In this document: positions 1-9,173 of the stretch, one piece after another
Layout: each line of letters starts with the position of its first letter
How positions within the stretch are numbered: the first letter of the stretch is position 1
From: Labilibaculum sp041595635
Lineage (GTDB): Bacteria > Bacteroidota > Bacteroidia > Bacteroidales > Marinifilaceae
Assembly (NCBI RefSeq): GCF_041595635.1
Contig: NZ_JBFHJW010000077.1
Coordinates: 1-17,163 of the forward strand
DNA: 17,163 nt
Direction of reading: 5' to 3'
The notes under the pieces: model-generated
What the model was told of the DNA's origin: nothing
Seen by the model: the letters and a program-made list of their open reading frames with translations, nothing else
Database searches by the model: none
Position numbers and translations under genes: made by a program

Positions 1-1353
1 AGCAATTCCACGACTGTGGCATTCATCTACAAAATCTTTATAATCTGTTTTTGTTCCATATGCTTTATCAGGAGCAAAATAGAAGGATGGGTTGTATCCC
101 CAGGAACTATTTCCTTCAAATTCGTTAAATGGCATTAGTTCTATGGCATTAACTCCAAGTCGTTCCAGATAATCGAGTGTATCTTTAACGGTTTTGATGT
201 TACCTGCATCGGTAAAATCGCGTACGTGCAATTCGTAAACTACTAAATCTTCCTTATTCGGAGTTGTAAAATCTGAATCGGACCAAGTGTAGGCTGTTTG
301 TGCAGTTTGAAAAACACTGGCAATTTCGCTTGTTTTATCGGAAGGATAGGAGATAAGATCGGGATAGGTACTGTCCGAAATGTATTGGTCATTATACGGA
401 TCGAGAACTTTATCAGCGTAAGGATCAGCAATTCGGATATCTCCATCAATCAGGTATTGAAAAATGTATTCCTGACCTTCGGTAAGATTATCGAGCGTAA
501 TCCAAAAATAGTCGCCATCCTGATTCATTAGGTAGTTATTGTCTAATTCCCAGTCGTTAAAATCACCAATTACAAAAATGAATTCTTTTTCTGGAGCATA
601 AATCGATAGTGTTACACTTGTGTCGCTTGTGTAGTTAATTCCATCTTTAGTATTGCTTGGTTTTGCTGCAGTTGGTGTGTTGGAACGAACAAAAAATTGA
701 ATGGTATCCCTGGCTTCTTCGCTTCCTGCGCCTGCAACAGCAACCAATTGGTGATAACCAGCTTCGCTAGCTGTTATTTCGGTGTTAATTTTGGAAAGGG
801 TAGTGCTTTCTTCGAGTTCCCCATCTACGTAAAGGCTTAGGGTTTCATTTTCTGCCGCATTTACCTCAATAGATAAGCTTTCTCCAAGTGCAAATACCTC
901 ACCATCGTTTGGTGCGGTAAAACTTACATTTAGTCCTTCTTGATAGATGGTAATAAATAAATCGGAAGTTTGTTCACTTCCATCCGATGAGCGAAATACT
1001 AGTGCTATATCAGTTACAATTTCGCCACTTGTAATTGAATAGTAGTCGGTAATGTTAGGTGTAATTACGAGGCTATAGGTGCCGTCGTTGTTGTTGGTTA
1101 GTTGAGGTTGAGTGGTATTGTCTCCCCAGCTACCAATAACGTGTTGCCATTCGGTATTTCCTTCGATAAGAACACCCGTGTGGGCGTATAAATCGCCAGT
1201 AAAAGTTCCTAAGCTTGATTCTTGTGAAGAATCGAAAGTAATAGTGATTTCTGAATCAACGTATGGAAATTCGGGGACTGTAGTAATTTGCCCAATACCT
1301 ATTGAAGGAATCAGTAGGAGAAAAGAAAGGAAATAGGTGTATAGTTTTTTCAT
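1..1353 (-). CDS. Secreted multi-domain GH13 alpha-amylase, N-terminal 451 residues (gene continues past left edge)
   Basis: The reading frame is open from an ATG at 1353 to base 1 with no stop. Residues 1-21 are a Sec signal peptide (MKKLYTYFLSF..., hydrophobic core, end near GIGQ) with no lipobox Cys. About 340 residues of beta-rich modules follow: an N-terminal module (about 22-140), an Ig-like module (about 141-222) and an isoamylase-N/CBM48-like module (about 230-330, with FVIGDFNDW and DPYADKVLDPY). The GH13 barrel starts near residue 365 with VVYELHVRDFT (first strand), then GVNAIELMPFNEF and SWGYNPSFYFAPDKAYGT, hallmarks of alpha-amylases with isoamylase-type N-domains. The catalytic Asp/Glu/Asp lie beyond the window, so activity is inferred. 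It follows the SusE/F-like gene after a terminator hairpin. It probably degrades starch outside the cell or at the surface; a C-terminal type IX secretion signal is possible but cannot be seen. Pullulanase-like specificity is not excluded. Confidence 0.9.
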   Translation of the reverse strand, partial: MKKLYTYFLSFLLLIPSIGIGQITTVPEFPYVDSEITITFDSSQESSLGTFTGDLYAHTGVLIEGNTEWQHVIGSWGDNTTQPQLTNNNDGTYSLVITPNITDYYSITSGEIVTDIALVFRSSDGSEQTSDLFITIYQEGLNVSFTAPNDGEVFALGESLSIEVNAAENETLSLYVDGELEESTTLSKINTEITASEAGYHQLVAVAGAGSEEARDTIQFFVRSNTPTAAKPSNTKDGINYTSDTSVTLSIYAPEKEFIFVIGDFNDWELDNNYLMNQDGDYFWITLDNLTEGQEYIFQYLIDGDIRIADPYADKVLDPYNDQYISDSTYPDLISYPSDKTSEIASVFQTAQTAYTWSDSDFTTPNKEDLVVYELHVRDFTDAGNIKTVKDTLDYLERLGVNAIELMPFNEFEGNSSWGYNPSFYFAPDKAYGTKTDYKDFVDECHSRGIA

Positions 1354-1404
1354 AGTTGATTTCTTTTCGTGATGTAATTCTTTGGTTAAAATTTATTAAG
1401 TAGT

Positions 1405-1439
1405 AAAAAAAGAGCATACCATAAAGATATGCTCTTTTT
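1405..1439 (-). terminator. Intrinsic terminator after the SusE/F-like gene
   Basis: An 8-bp perfect stem (AGAGCATA at 1411-1418 pairs with TATGCTCT at 1428-1435) has a 9-nt loop. The flanking A-run (1405-1410) and T-run (1436-1439) extend the pairing. Read on the minus strand, the stem ends in a run of six or more U, as expected for an intrinsic terminator. It lies 12 bases past the 616-aa lipoprotein gene and about 50 bases before the amylase start. I see no clear promoter between it and the amylase, so it may attenuate rather than stop transcription. Confidence 0.8.
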
Positions 1440-1451
1440 ATAAAAGAATTA

Positions 1452-3302
1452 TTAGTTTTTAGTAACAGTAGCTACTTTTGTCATTGTATTTAATGTGATG
1501 GTGTAGTTACCAGCTTCTGTATTTGTGAAGTTATCGCCATCTTGGCTTAATGCGCTCAAGTCGCCTCCAAAGTTAACAGCCCATTCATCATTAGCTCTAA
1601 ATTTAAAGTCACCTTCAATTAAATCAAGAGTTACTGTGAATACTTCATTGGTTTCATCCCAGGTCATATTGGTATCAGTATCCCATCCTCCAGGAGTAGC
1701 CGCACCAATTAATCCCCAACGGTTAGCCATATAAGTGTATTCATTAGGAGTACTTAAATCAAGAGTGAAATCGTAATCAGCTTCAACATCATTTGCGATG
1801 TTTTCACCGCCTGCATCTAGAGTTGTACCATCTGCAACAGTACTACCATAGTTGTAATCCCAATCATTGTTAGCTCTGAATTTAAACGCATCAGCAGTTA
1901 AGTGAACTGTTCCTCTCCATGTTTGAGAACTTGCATCATATGTTAATTCTGTATCGGTATCCCAACCACCAGGAGTACCACCACCAACAACTCCCCAAAC
2001 TGTAGAAACAGCAGTGTAAGTCATTGGAGAAGTAGACATGTCAACATTAACTTTGTAATATCCGGCAGCAGAAACAATATTCGCACCATCAGCTCCTAGT
2101 GTACCATCTGCATCATCATCACCATAGTTTGTTGACCAAGTATTATCTGTTGCAAATTTCCATTGGCTATTATCATTTGCCAGGTATAAATATCCTTCTA
2201 AACTTGTTGGGTTGTCTTCAGTATTCCTTACGAAAGGAGAAGATTCAGGAGTCCAATTTGCATAACCGTCGGTAGGGTAACTATCAGCAACATAATCACC
2301 AGGCATGTACCAGGTAGTAATATCTGCAATAGTCGAGAATTCAATATTTTCTCCATAAGCAGTTCCTTCGCTATTGGTAGCAAAAGCTCTTACATAGTAG
2401 GTAGTTCCCGATTCTAATCCGCTTAATGCAGCAGTCATTTCGCCAATAGTGTTGGCAGCATCAGTGATTTTAGTATCAGTAATGGTAGGATTTTCAGCCA
2501 TAGCCAATACAAAACCTCTTTCTGTAATATCAGCACCACCGGTAACAACTACATTTCCGTATACATTTGCTTCTGTTTTTGTAACATCTCTTACGCTATC
2601 GGTTGTTAGAACAGCAACACCAATTTCAGTGGTGAAGTTAATTTCTTCGCTATATGCTGTTCCCATTGCGTTAATTGCATAAGCTCTTGCATAATATGTT
2701 GTTGCAGGTAGTAGGTTATTAAGGTCAGCAGTAAACTCTCCAGTATCGCTTCCATTTACTGTTGTGTCGTTTTCAATAGTAGGAAGAGTTTCTAGGTTCC
2801 AGCACATACCTTTTGAAGTTACTGTTGATTTTCCATCATAAGGGACATCAGCGGTTATTTGTGCAAAAACATCTGTAATTCCACTTGCTGCATTTATGCT
2901 TACCGTAGCTATGTTGGCAAGGGTTGTAAAGGTTGCATCTTCACCATACATTGTTGTACCATTATCCATAATGGCATATGCTCTGTAATGATAAGTTGTT
3001 AAGTGCTCCAGGTCTTCAATAGTTACCCAATAAACAGCTTTGTCCACTTCTTCAGCTACAGTTTTATTATCATCAGTAGTTGGATTTTCTGTTGTAGCCC
3101 AAGCTACTCCATATTCACTTATTCCATCTCCTTCTGCAACTATGATTCCACTTATTTCAGCAGAAGTAGATGTAATTCCGTCGTTTTCCCAGGTTGCCAT
3201 TTCGGCATCTAGTTTTACAAGCTCATCTTTATCGCAACCTACCACTAAAAATAATGCGGCAAGAAGGAAAGCTGAGACTCTGAAAAATATATATTTTTTC
3301 AT
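1452..3302 (-). CDS. SusE/SusF-like starch-binding surface lipoprotein with three Fn3-like and three CBM modules
   Basis: The 616-aa protein has a lipoprotein signal peptide with lipobox LVVGC (Cys23), followed by DKDE, an acidic stretch like the Bacteroidota surface-export signal. Three Fn3-like repeats follow at about 31-127, 130-226 and 229-326, each ending in a variant of TTYYVRAFATNSEGTAYGE. The C-terminal half has three SusE/F-type binding modules at about 330-432, 436-525 and 528-616. The last two share TPGGWDTDT (Trp447, Trp540) and FKFRANxxW (Trp481, Trp574). The first is divergent but keeps WKFATDNTW (Trp381, Trp389). In SusE/F such aromatics stack on maltooligosaccharide. Its final strand, GNYTITLN...VATVTKN, nearly repeats the end of the neighbouring SusE-like protein, suggesting tandem paralogy. 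The Fn3 modules probably act as spacers lifting the binding modules off the membrane (inference). It is fourth in the susC-led operon. Confidence 0.92.
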   Translation of the reverse strand: MKKYIFFRVSAFLLAALFLVVGCDKDELVKLDAEMATWENDGITSTSAEISGIIVAEGDGISEYGVAWATTENPTTDDNKTVAEEVDKAVYWVTIEDLEHLTTYHYRAYAIMDNGTTMYGEDATFTTLANIATVSINAASGITDVFAQITADVPYDGKSTVTSKGMCWNLETLPTIENDTTVNGSDTGEFTADLNNLLPATTYYARAYAINAMGTAYSEEINFTTEIGVAVLTTDSVRDVTKTEANVYGNVVVTGGADITERGFVLAMAENPTITDTKITDAANTIGEMTAALSGLESGTTYYVRAFATNSEGTAYGENIEFSTIADITTWYMPGDYVADSYPTDGYANWTPESSPFVRNTEDNPTSLEGYLYLANDNSQWKFATDNTWSTNYGDDDADGTLGADGANIVSAAGYYKVNVDMSTSPMTYTAVSTVWGVVGGGTPGGWDTDTELTYDASSQTWRGTVHLTADAFKFRANNDWDYNYGSTVADGTTLDAGGENIANDVEADYDFTLDLSTPNEYTYMANRWGLIGAATPGGWDTDTNMTWDETNEVFTVTLDLIEGDFKFRANDEWAVNFGGDLSALSQDGDNFTNTEAGNYTITLNTMTKVATVTKN

Positions 3303-3359
3303 ACTTATATGTTTAGTACTAATATATTATTAATAGTTTGAATAAACTCGGTAACCATT

Positions 3360-3383
3360 GGGGTGCACGTGTGATGGCACCCC
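3360..3383. other. Stable GC-rich hairpin between the SusE-like and SusE/F-like genes
   Basis: GGGGTGC (3360-3366) and GCACCCC (3377-3383) form a perfect 7-bp stem with a 10-nt loop, 16 bases past the SusE-like stop codon in a 97-base gap. In the minus-strand direction no U-run follows, so it is not a standard intrinsic terminator. A role in mRNA processing or 3'-end protection is a guess. Confidence 0.6.
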
Positions 3384-3399
3384 TTGGATTATTCTGGTA

Positions 3400-4443
3400 T
3401 TAATTTTTAACAACAGTTGCTACCGATCCATCAATGTTGAGTGTAATGGTGTAATTACCTGCACCATCAGATACTGGAATGTTTTTTCCGCCCTGCTCTA
3501 GCTCAACAGTCATATTATCATCACTGTAGTTATCGGCACTACCATCTTCGGTTCCAGTTCCACCAAGATTCCATGCCCATCCATCGTTTAATCTAAATTT
3601 GAAATTGGCATCAGTTAAATCAATAGTAATTTCCCAGGTACCATCTGTAGAGTTATAATCCATTTTTGAATCTGGCGTATCCCATCCATTTGGAGTTGCA
3701 TCACCAACTAAACCAATATTATATGATTCTAACGTGTAAGATAAATCATTCGTATTGGCAGTTAACAGATACCACCCAGCGTCAGCAACTGTAATGGCTG
3801 CACCATCTACTGCAATTCCAGATGTACCAGAACCGTAATAAATAGTATTGTCGGGATCAAGCAATGTAAATTCATCGCCAGCATCAAATTTCACATATCC
3901 TTCGTAAATACCATCGCTATCTGGAGATTGGATTTTTTGTGTGTCTTCTCCATCAATTAGAACATCCAAACGAAGAAGACCAAATAGGGTTACATCGCCA
4001 GTTTGGGTTTCTGAATAGTATACATAATCATCAACTCCAAGTCCTGCATCAGCTTCTAAAACGCATTTGATTCTAAAATCTACAGATGAAGTTGCATCTT
4101 CAGGGAATCCGTCAAGTAAAAGTGAATTTAGTTTATTTACAGTAAATTCAATGTTATCGCCGCTTTCTGCATAATAGATTTGTGTTATTGTTTCAAAATT
4201 ATCTCCCGCAGGACATGCCTGAAGATAATAATATGCTGAAGCAGTAAATCCAGGATCTACGGGAGTGCATTCAAAAATTACACTGTTGCTACCATTTGCT
4301 CTTACTAATGTTAAATCGGGTAAGGTAAGGGTAGGCACTATTACGTTATCGCTAAATACTAATTGATCGCCATCTTCATCACAACTCGTGAAAAAGCCTA
4401 AAACGCCAACCAATAAGAATAATATGCTATAATATTTTTTCAT
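3400..4443 (-). CDS. susE: SusE-like maltooligosaccharide-binding outer-membrane lipoprotein
   Basis: The 347-aa protein has a lipoprotein signal peptide ending FFTSC (Cys21), followed by DEDGD, an acidic surface-export-type signal. Residues about 25-150 form a SusE-type N-terminal beta-sandwich (VPTLTLPDLTLVRANGSN...). Two binding modules follow: about 153-240 (LLRLDVLIDGEDTQ...) and 242-347, the latter with IGLVGDATPNGWDT and NFKFRLNDGWAWNLGG (Trp254, Trp289, Trp291 are candidate sugar-stacking residues). In the family these proteins are not essential for starch uptake but increase capture of maltooligosaccharides at the surface. The start lies 20 bases after the susD stop, so it is co-transcribed with susCD. 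The length is close to that of Bacteroides SusE. The assignment rests on position, lipoprotein signal and module type; equivalence to SusE itself is approximate. Confidence 0.9.
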   Translation of the reverse strand: MKKYYSILFLLVGVLGFFTSCDEDGDQLVFSDNVIVPTLTLPDLTLVRANGSNSVIFECTPVDPGFTASAYYYLQACPAGDNFETITQIYYAESGDNIEFTVNKLNSLLLDGFPEDATSSVDFRIKCVLEADAGLGVDDYVYYSETQTGDVTLFGLLRLDVLIDGEDTQKIQSPDSDGIYEGYVKFDAGDEFTLLDPDNTIYYGSGTSGIAVDGAAITVADAGWYLLTANTNDLSYTLESYNIGLVGDATPNGWDTPDSKMDYNSTDGTWEITIDLTDANFKFRLNDGWAWNLGGTGTEDGSADNYSDDNMTVELEQGGKNIPVSDGAGNYTITLNIDGSVATVVKN

Positions 4444-4463
4444 TTCTTTTTGAGTTTAAATGA

Positions 4464-6080
4464 TTAATAACCATCATTTTGTGTGATGTTTGGATTGGCA
4501 GATATTTCGTCTCCTGGAATAGGGAAAAGATCTCTATAGCTACTTGTGCTTGTACCTTCAGAAGTATTACCTTTCCATTGCCAGTTATAATCTCCGTCGG
4601 TAAACTGACCAAACCTTACTAAATCGGTACGTCTTTGTCCCTCGTAGTAGAATTCACGAGCACGTTCATCAAGAATAAAATTAGCATCTAAATCGTCTAC
4701 ACTAATATCTCCACTATCATCGCCATAGGCTCTTTCTCTAATGGTATTAATGTCAGTTACGGCATCTGCAGAATTTCCTGAATTAAATAAAGATTCAGCT
4801 CTCATTAGATAGGCATCTGCTAAACGGAATATTGGAAAATCCGTACATGCATAGGTCGAACTATAGTTGTCTGCTTGAGTACCGTCTACATTTTTAGCAG
4901 TAAACTTATAAACACCAACTCCGTAGTCACCGCTTGAAGATGCAGAAGGAATATCAATTGAACGTTTTTGACGAAAGAAGATTCTTCCATCAGGACACTG
5001 AGCAAAGATCGTATCTGTCTCCGGTACAGAAGTATTTCCATAAACAGTTAATGTATCAACTAAAATATTCATTAAATCTTTTCTTGCTCTGTTACCATTC
5101 CAATTGGTATTATTGGTAAGTCCATGATAATCTTCAGCAGGAATGTAGGTTGCATCGCTTGAAGATTCAATTATAAAAGTAGTACCACCGTTTCCTTGAG
5201 TATATATACCGTCTTCAGCAAAAGCGAAAATCATTTCATTATTACCATGATCTCTGTCATTGTCAGCAGAAAAGTTTTGTCTGTACTCATCAGCAAGAGA
5301 GTAAGCACCACTGTTTATTACTTTGTCACAGTATGTTTTGCAGTCTTCCCAATGGGCAGTACCTGTATAAACTTCTGCATTTAGATAAATTCTAGCAAGT
5401 AACATCCAACATGATCCTTGGTCTGCCTGAGGGTAAGAAAATCCAGGTTCTCCTAAATCACTTTCAATTGTTTCTAATTCGCTTACGATATAATCGAATA
5501 AATCAGCTCTTTGAATTTGTTCAGGATAATAAGTACCCACACCATCTTCTTCTGTTGTAAATGGTGGATTTCCAAATAGATCCATAAGATAATAGTATGC
5601 TAAAGCCCTTAAATATCTTGCTTCAGCTCTGTATTGAACGATATTTTCATTGTCGCTATCTTCAGAGGTGTTTAAAAAGTCGTTTGCATAGGTAACGCTT
5701 AAGCTTAGTCTTTGGTAAGCTGCAGTAAGAAATGAATTTTGAGCACTCCATGTTTGAGTATTCAAATCAGAAATACCTGTATCACCCCAGGCGCATATTC
5801 CTTCATCTGTGGTAATTGTTTGTAAATTCCAAAGAGCACGCATGGTTATAAAAAAACCATCGTCATCCGATGTTATATCAGCATCGCCATCAGCCTGTCC
5901 TGAAATAATGAAACTAGCATATATTTTTGCTAAAGCTTGTTCCATGTATGCAGGGTCATCCCCAAGATTACCTGCTAATATTTGATCAGGATCGATTGGT
6001 GTTACATCTAGGTCATCTGTACAAGAGGTATATACCAGAGCAGATGCCAGAATTCCTAATATTAAATATTTTATTTTCAT
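4464..6080 (-). CDS. susD: SusD/RagB-family glycan-binding outer-membrane lipoprotein
   Basis: The 538-aa protein has a lipoprotein signal peptide (lipobox VYTSC, Cys20) followed by TDDLD. The body has the SusD/RagB helical (TPR-like) pattern: YRAEARYLRALAYYYLMDLFG at about 153-173, and FPIFRLADAYLMRAESLFN followed by INTIRERA in the C-terminal half. It ends with the family signature RDLFPIPGDEISANPNITQ, a few residues from the C-terminus. SusD proteins form the lid of the SusC transporter and hand bound oligosaccharide into it. Here the ligand should be malto-oligosaccharide, given the SusE-like proteins, GH13 enzymes and GH65 phosphorylase encoded alongside. It starts 11 bases after susC with no Shine-Dalgarno, only an A-rich leader, as is normal in Bacteroidota. 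Confidence 0.97.
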   Translation of the reverse strand: MKIKYLILGILASALVYTSCTDDLDVTPIDPDQILAGNLGDDPAYMEQALAKIYASFIISGQADGDADITSDDDGFFITMRALWNLQTITTDEGICAWGDTGISDLNTQTWSAQNSFLTAAYQRLSLSVTYANDFLNTSEDSDNENIVQYRAEARYLRALAYYYLMDLFGNPPFTTEEDGVGTYYPEQIQRADLFDYIVSELETIESDLGEPGFSYPQADQGSCWMLLARIYLNAEVYTGTAHWEDCKTYCDKVINSGAYSLADEYRQNFSADNDRDHGNNEMIFAFAEDGIYTQGNGGTTFIIESSSDATYIPAEDYHGLTNNTNWNGNRARKDLMNILVDTLTVYGNTSVPETDTIFAQCPDGRIFFRQKRSIDIPSASSSGDYGVGVYKFTAKNVDGTQADNYSSTYACTDFPIFRLADAYLMRAESLFNSGNSADAVTDINTIRERAYGDDSGDISVDDLDANFILDERAREFYYEGQRRTDLVRFGQFTDGDYNWQWKGNTSEGTSTSSYRDLFPIPGDEISANPNITQNDGY

Positions 6081-6091
6081 TTTTTGATTTT

Positions 6092-9058
6092 TTAGAAGGT
6101 TAAGTTTACACCCATTGTGAACGTGCGTGGTCTAGGATAAAAGTTATCATCCATACCACCATCAACTTCAGGATCCAGTCCACTGTAATTTGTGATTGTA
6201 AATACATTCTGAACAGTAAAGCTCACTCTTGCTTGTATATTCTGACCAGCAAAATTGTCAAATGAATATCCAGCACTGATATTATCCATTTTCAGGAATG
6301 ATGCATTTTCAACAAAATAATCTGAAGTAAATTGTCTTTTAACAAAATTTGTTTCGCTAAGGGCAGTTGGCATGTTTTTCCAGTAGCCGATTTGTTGCAT
6401 TTGATCGTAAGAAGATCCGGATGCAACCTGATTCATTACATAGTTACCGATATTAGATCTTAAAGAAGTTGACATATCGAATTTTTTGTAATTAAATCGG
6501 GCTGAAAAACCTAAGATATATTCAGGAGTAGGACTGTGATAAACGTATTTGTTAGAACTATCACCATTTATAACACCACCTTCTCCGGCCAAATCTTCAT
6601 ATAAACCTTCAATAGGATTACCATCGGCATCATATATTTGTTTATTCACAAAAAATGAATAAGCTTCTTCTCCAACACGGGTTATTTGTGTGATACCAGT
6701 CATAGCACTACCATAAGTTACGCCAATATAATCTGGATCATCTGAAATTAATAATTTAGTTACCTCTTGAGTGTTGTGAGTAAAATTGAAACCAATATTT
6801 AATGACATGTCGGGAGTTGAAATAGGTACAGCATTAAGGTTAATTTCGTAACCTCTATTTTCCATGCTACCAACATTTGTTAATAGTGTGTTAGAAAAGT
6901 TACTTCCACTAGGTATGGTAACTTCATTTAAAAGGTCTTTAGTTTCTCGGAAGTAATACTCTATAGAACCGCTAATTCTGTTGTTTAAAAAACCAAAATC
7001 TAAAGCGATATTTTGAGTTGTTGTTTCTTCCCATTTGATATCTGGATCGTATGTTTCTGGTCTCAATGTAGCAGAATACTCTCCATTAATTGGATAGTAA
7101 TATCCTTCTTGAGAAATTGTGTATTTTGCTTGAGATGGATAATCGTCTCCAATGTCTTGTTGACCGGTTATACCCCAGCCTAACCTAAGTTTTAAATCTG
7201 AAAGAAATCCATGATCCTTTAAGAAATCTTCTTCATTAATTTTCCATGCAAAAGCTGCAGAAGGAAAGAATCCCCATCTGTTGTCTTCTGCAAAGCGTGA
7301 AGAACCATCGTAACGGAAGGTACCAGTAAGAAGGTATTTGTTTTTTAAACTATAATTTAAACGACCAAAGAAAGAAACCAAATAGTTTTCAGTAGCCGAT
7401 TCAGAATCATCGTCCACGACTAATGGATGATCTTCATCTACAATAGATCTTGTATAACTATCGCTTTCTCTTTTAAAATGTTGCCAGGAATAACCAGCTG
7501 TTGCATCAAATCTATGATCTTCATTTATGTCTTTTTTATAGTTTAAATAGAAATCAAGTAGATTGTTTGTGTTTTTACCTGAGTAATCACTTAATTTTCC
7601 CCAAGATGAAACTAACGTGGATGGAGAAGTGACTGGACGGTTATTTACACCATCACTTTTAGAGTAATCAGTTGCTACATTCAAATTAGCTTGAAGTTCT
7701 GGAATGTAAGGAATGGTATAGTTTAGTTGTAAGTTACCAACAAATCTTGTAACCTCAGATGTATTATCTACTGCAAGAGCTTGTTCAACTGGATTTGCAG
7801 TACCTAAGGAAGCGCCATAATTTTGCCATTGAAAATAACCGTCATATGCAGTAGCACCTTCGTCATAGATGGGTTGTGTTGGATCCATTGAAACGGCAGA
7901 TGCAATAGCACCCTCATCTCCAAAATTATTGTCAGTGCTCATCAACTTAGCATTAACATTAACTTTTAAAGCGTCCTCAAAGAAACTAGGGCTCAGGTTA
8001 ACTGCAGCAGTGAGTCTTTGCATATCGGTATTTCTCAATATACCTTCTTGATCGGTATATCCAATTGAAACTCTATAAGGTAAAATTTTGTATGAACCAG
8101 AAACTGATACATTGTGATCATGAGAGATTGCTGTTCTGAAAATTTCATCTTGCCAATCTGTATTTTCAGTACCAAGAGTATCGTAATCACTAGCATCAAA
8201 TAGTCCCAAGTGGTCATAAGCAATTTGTCTAAACTGATCGCCAGAATATACATCTACGTAATCTTCAGGAGTTGAAATAGATATATTTCCACTATATGAG
8301 ATTTGCATAGGTTTACCTTTTGCACCTTTTTTTGTGGTGATAATGATAACACCATTAGAGGCACGGGAACCATAAATTGCGGTTGCCGATGCATCTTTAA
8401 GTACGGTGAAAGTTTCAATATCATTTGGATTAATAAATGAAAGAGCATTTGCACTACCACTTACATTGTTACTAATACCCTCAATAGGTACACCATCAAC
8501 AATAATTAATGGATCATTTGTTGCGTTTAATGAAGAACCACCACGAATACGGATAGTAGATCCGCTTCCTGGAGCTCCTCCTGAAGAGGTAATTACAACA
8601 CCTGAAGCTTTACCAACTAACAAGTCTTGTGGGGAAGTAATATTACCTTTGTTAAAGTCTTTTGAGGAAACACTGGTTACAGAACCTGTTTTGTCTTCTT
8701 TTTTAACAGTACCGTAACCAATAACTACTACTTCCGAAAGGTCTTCGGTTGCAATACTCAAAATCACATTAATTTGAGATTGTGCTCCCACTAGAATCTC
8801 TTGTGGATGATAGCCTACAAAAGAATAAACGATGGTCGCATTTTCGTCTACGGTCAAAGTGTATTTTCCGTCGATGTTAGTTGTTGTACCAACAGTTGTA
8901 CCTTTTACAACTACAGAAACACCCGGGATACCCATGCCATCGTTTGCATCGGTAACTAAACCAGTAACTACTTTTTCCTGTGCAAACACTATGGTAAATG
9001 AAAATACCATAACTAGCATAAGAAGTAGTTTTCTAAGTCTACTAAAGTTAAGTTCCAT
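6092..9058 (-). CDS. susC: SusC-family TonB-dependent oligosaccharide transporter
   Basis: The 988-aa protein has a Sec signal peptide cleaved near FTIVFA|Q (residue 26). A carboxypeptidase-D-regulatory-like domain covers about 28-102 (VVTGLVTDANDGMGIPGVSV...). The SusC signature VVVIGYGTVKKEDKTGSV (110-127) leads into the plug domain, about 120-247, which includes DPLIIVDGVPI and LKDASATAIYGSRASNGV. The rest is a 22-strand-type beta-barrel ending in Phe (MGVNLTF), the usual outer-membrane C-terminus. No N-terminal STN domain is present, so it is not a sigma/anti-sigma-coupled type. It imports glycan into the periplasm using TonB energy, with SusD as its lid. It is first in the left operon. 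Its promoter carries LacI-type operators (9238-9294). The start has no Shine-Dalgarno but an AT-rich leader. Confidence 0.98.
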   Translation of the reverse strand: MELNFSRLRKLLLMLVMVFSFTIVFAQEKVVTGLVTDANDGMGIPGVSVVVKGTTVGTTTNIDGKYTLTVDENATIVYSFVGYHPQEILVGAQSQINVILSIATEDLSEVVVIGYGTVKKEDKTGSVTSVSSKDFNKGNITSPQDLLVGKASGVVITSSGGAPGSGSTIRIRGGSSLNATNDPLIIVDGVPIEGISNNVSGSANALSFINPNDIETFTVLKDASATAIYGSRASNGVIIITTKKGAKGKPMQISYSGNISISTPEDYVDVYSGDQFRQIAYDHLGLFDASDYDTLGTENTDWQDEIFRTAISHDHNVSVSGSYKILPYRVSIGYTDQEGILRNTDMQRLTAAVNLSPSFFEDALKVNVNAKLMSTDNNFGDEGAIASAVSMDPTQPIYDEGATAYDGYFQWQNYGASLGTANPVEQALAVDNTSEVTRFVGNLQLNYTIPYIPELQANLNVATDYSKSDGVNNRPVTSPSTLVSSWGKLSDYSGKNTNNLLDFYLNYKKDINEDHRFDATAGYSWQHFKRESDSYTRSIVDEDHPLVVDDDSESATENYLVSFFGRLNYSLKNKYLLTGTFRYDGSSRFAEDNRWGFFPSAAFAWKINEEDFLKDHGFLSDLKLRLGWGITGQQDIGDDYPSQAKYTISQEGYYYPINGEYSATLRPETYDPDIKWEETTTQNIALDFGFLNNRISGSIEYYFRETKDLLNEVTIPSGSNFSNTLLTNVGSMENRGYEINLNAVPISTPDMSLNIGFNFTHNTQEVTKLLISDDPDYIGVTYGSAMTGITQITRVGEEAYSFFVNKQIYDADGNPIEGLYEDLAGEGGVINGDSSNKYVYHSPTPEYILGFSARFNYKKFDMSTSLRSNIGNYVMNQVASGSSYDQMQQIGYWKNMPTALSETNFVKRQFTSDYFVENASFLKMDNISAGYSFDNFAGQNIQARVSFTVQNVFTITNYSGLDPEVDGGMDDNFYPRPRTFTMGVNLTF

Positions 9059-9173
9059 AAATTAGAAATTTAAGATAAATTATAAATTAGTTAAAATGTT
9101 AAGGTGCTTATTGCTAACCATATGAACTCGTGTTTCCGACTTGGGTTCTTCCTTTGGTAGTGTTTTAAATTAC

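Noticed and set aside
3360..3383. Hairpin considered as an intrinsic terminator of the SusE-like gene
   Set aside because: No U-run follows in the minus-strand direction (the sequence reads on as AATGGTTACC), so it is listed only as a hairpin.
4427..4612. Minus-strand 61-codon frame spanning the susD-susE junction
   Set aside because: It overlaps the conserved susD C-terminus and the susE signal peptide in another frame, with no independent support.
8406..8717. Plus-strand 103-codon frame inside susC
   Set aside because: It is antisense to the conserved plug domain of susC and has no features of its own. It is a shadow frame.
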